Source of the DNA: Pirellulales bacterium
GTDB lineage: Bacteria; Planctomycetota; Planctomycetia; Pirellulales; Lacipirellulaceae
DNA: 64,000 nt
Reading direction: 5' to 3'
Assembly: GCA_022841705.1 (NCBI GenBank)
Contig: JALHQZ010000001.1
Coordinates: 620,001-684,000 of the forward strand
Below, one piece after another: positions 62,713 to 64,000 of the stretch. Both the position numbers and the translations under genes were made by a program. How positions within the stretch are numbered: the first letter of the stretch is position 1; each line of letters opens with the position of its first letter. Below the pieces are notes generated by a model. The model was not told the origin of the DNA. It made no database searches and was given only the letters and a program-made list of their open reading frames with translations.

Positions 62713-62811
62713 GGCAAGCACCTAAAGCGGACGGATCGCAAACGGACGCGGCAGCAAACACAGCGCGGACGGGTCGCAAACGGACGCGTCAGCAAACACA
62801 GCGTGCGTCAC

Positions 62812-62846
62812 AAAAAAACGAAGCGGGACACCCAAGCCCCGCTTCG
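62812..62846 (-). terminator. Rho-independent terminator on the minus strand, after murG
   Basis: Read on the minus strand: CGAAGCGGG stem (complement of 62838-62846), ten-base loop, CCCGCTTCG (complement of 62819-62827), then seven T (62812-62818). It ends the murG transcript before greA. Confidence 0.88.
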
Positions 62847-62900
62847 CCGAAGTTCTTATTATGTTTCGTGGGGAATGCGAAGTAAAGGGCGGCTTCCCCC

Positions 62901-62982
62901 GTAAGATGGGCTTCTAGCCCGTCGTGAATTGCCGCTTTACAAGAGGCGGGGCTGCGGCACGACGGGCTGAAAGTCCATCGTA
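62901..62982. repeat. Intergenic inverted repeat, second copy of the GATGGGCTTTC family
   Basis: Arms at 62901-62926 and 62957-62982 (the latter ends AAGTCCATCGTA) correspond to those at 8769-8850. It sits eight bases before the murG stop on the downstream side. Confidence 0.85.
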
Positions 62983-62990
62983 GATAGTGG

Positions 62991-64000
62991 CTACGCTGCC
63001 CGCCGAAGAGTCTTGCCGCCGAGATACTCCGCGCAGATCGCGGCGACGCGGTCGTTGGCGTCGGGGGTGGCGAGGCGGAGCATGGCGTCGGCCATGCTTT
63101 GGCGACGCCATTGGTCGTGCAGCAGGGTGCGGACTTCGAGCGCCATCTGCCGGACGAATTGTTCGGGTGTGGTTCGTTCAACCACCGTGGAGCCGCCGGC
63201 GTTGCGGATGACTTCAGCGTTCGCGCGCTGCTGCGAGAAGTTCACACCGGTATCGGGCACCAGTACGCCCGGCGTGCGCGAGAGGCACAACTCGGTGAGC
63301 GAACCGCCGGTGGGCCGGCCGATCACCAGTTCTGTTTCGTCGAGCACCGCTTCGAGTCGATCGGCATAGGCCACGGTGAGCACATCAAGATTCGCGGCGG
63401 CGTACTGGTCTTGGACGGCCGCAAGTTGCCGCTCGCCCGTTTGATGAACGATCCGCCAGCCGGCAAGGTCGGCGCTCAGTTGGCGGAAGACCTCGGGCAG
63501 GTAGTTGTTGAGCGTTTGGTCGTCGTTCTCGTCGGAGAGCACGACGAGGCGCTGTTCGGTGTAGAGTGATGCATCTCTTCGCATCACACCGCGGCTCCGC
63601 AGGTTGTAGAGGTCTTCAAACGCCTGGCGGCCGGGGAGACCCGTCACTTGAAAGTTGGTGCGCGGGGCGAAGTGGGCCCGCGCGCAGTCCCACGCGGCGC
63701 ACACCACTTGCGCTTGCGGCGCGAGCCAGCGGTTGGTTTGCGAGGGGAGAGCGTTCTGTTCAATCAGAATGTAAGGGATCCCACGGCCCTGCGCCGCCCG
63801 CACGAGGCCGGCGCTCGCATATCCGCCGAGGCCCACGACTAGCGAGACGTGCTGTTCCTTGAGCATCCACCGCGCGGCCCAGTAGCCGGCGACGTTATCG
63901 GTGAGAAATCGCAGCGATTCCAGCGGTCCCTGCGGCGCCGGCCGACAGGGCAGCGCAACGTACCGATGCCCCGCATCCCGCACCACGTTCCGCTCAACCG
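62991..64000 (-). CDS. murG: UDP-N-acetylglucosamine--lipid I transferase MurG, N-terminus cut by window edge
   Basis: Makes lipid II from lipid I for peptidoglycan. The frame is open to the right edge (about 336 codons present). The N-terminal lobe has VVGLGGYASAGLVRAAQGRGIPYILIEQNALPSQTNRWL, and the C-terminal lobe has ETELVIGRPTGGSLTELCLSRTPGVLVPDTGVNFSQQRANAEVI in the donor-binding place. The glycine-rich GGTGGH start is outside. Peptidoglycan is known in planctomycetes. Confidence 0.93.
   Translation of the reverse strand, partial: VERNVVRDAGHRYVALPCRPAPQGPLESLRFLTDNVAGYWAARWMLKEQHVSLVVGLGGYASAGLVRAAQGRGIPYILIEQNALPSQTNRWLAPQAQVVCAAWDCARAHFAPRTNFQVTGLPGRQAFEDLYNLRSRGVMRRDASLYTEQRLVVLSDENDDQTLNNYLPEVFRQLSADLAGWRIVHQTGERQLAAVQDQYAAANLDVLTVAYADRLEAVLDETELVIGRPTGGSLTELCLSRTPGVLVPDTGVNFSQQRANAEVIRNAGGSTVVERTTPEQFVRQMALEVRTLLHDQWRRQSMADAMLRLATPDANDRVAAICAEYLGGKTLRRAA

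Noticed and set aside
1..64000. tRNA, rRNA or complete insertion sequence
   Set aside because: I looked in the gaps between genes and saw no cloverleaf, ribosomal RNA motif or transposase; a dedicated scan could still find a divergent one.

Overview
The window is a 64 kb piece of a chromosome from a member of the Planctomycetota, most likely a Pirellulales-type organism. The evidence is: moderately high GC, a type IV pilin-like DUF1559 protein with the H-x9-DG signature, a PEP-CTERM anchored DUF4331 protein, HupE/UreJ-type and ApbE proteins, and intergenic DNA crowded with long dispersed inverted repeats. There is no rRNA or tRNA gene, CRISPR array or complete insertion sequence that I can see. 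Both ends cut genes: aat on the left and murG on the right.

Layout. 1-12 kb is housekeeping: aat, an HtrA protease, an SGNH hydrolase, the dnaG-rpoD pair ending in a strong terminator, a zinc-ribbon coiled-coil protein, galM, a single-domain response regulator and an ogt-type DNA repair protein. 12-16 kb carries, on the minus strand, a large coiled-coil protein with DUF4332-like repeats and a diguanylate cyclase. 16.6-35.7 kb is a plus-strand exopolysaccharide locus of the Wzx/Wzy type: initiating sugar transferase fused to a degenerate GGDEF-like domain, glycosyltransferases, chain-length protein, flippase, ligase/polymerase, a WecG-type transferase, a three-gene sugar-nucleotide module (aminotransferase, oxidoreductase, acetyltransferase), an FAD oxidoreductase, a polysaccharide deacetylase, a sulfotransferase and a membrane GT39-like protein. 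Inside it, at 32.94-33.06 kb, lie three perfect palindromes matching the chromosomal parS site bound by ParB. 35.7-36.7 kb is a low-GC two-gene insert flanked by short inverted repeats. 36.7-47.5 kb holds an unusual amidase-like/ApbE fusion, DUF1003, sucCD, truD, two tandem outer-membrane-type paralogues, and an IrrE-like peptidase with an altered metal motif. 47.8-56.1 kb holds rimO, pgsA, a CPBP protease, a DUF167 protein and an RND efflux pair. 56.3-64 kb, on the minus strand, holds DUF4331, DUF1559, a HupE/TPR pair, an ABA4-like protein, a lower-GC orphan, greA and murG.

How it fits together. The exopolysaccharide genes form a nearly complete assembly line whose product is probably acetylated, partly deacetylated and possibly sulfated, and a diguanylate cyclase sits just upstream. 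The parS cluster, with a rise in G over C on the plus strand from about 30 kb, suggests this part of the chromosome lies near the replication origin; that is an inference to be tested by whole-genome skew and ParB binding. Gene starts were chosen from ribosome binding sites, overlaps and family alignments remembered rather than computed; no database search was run.
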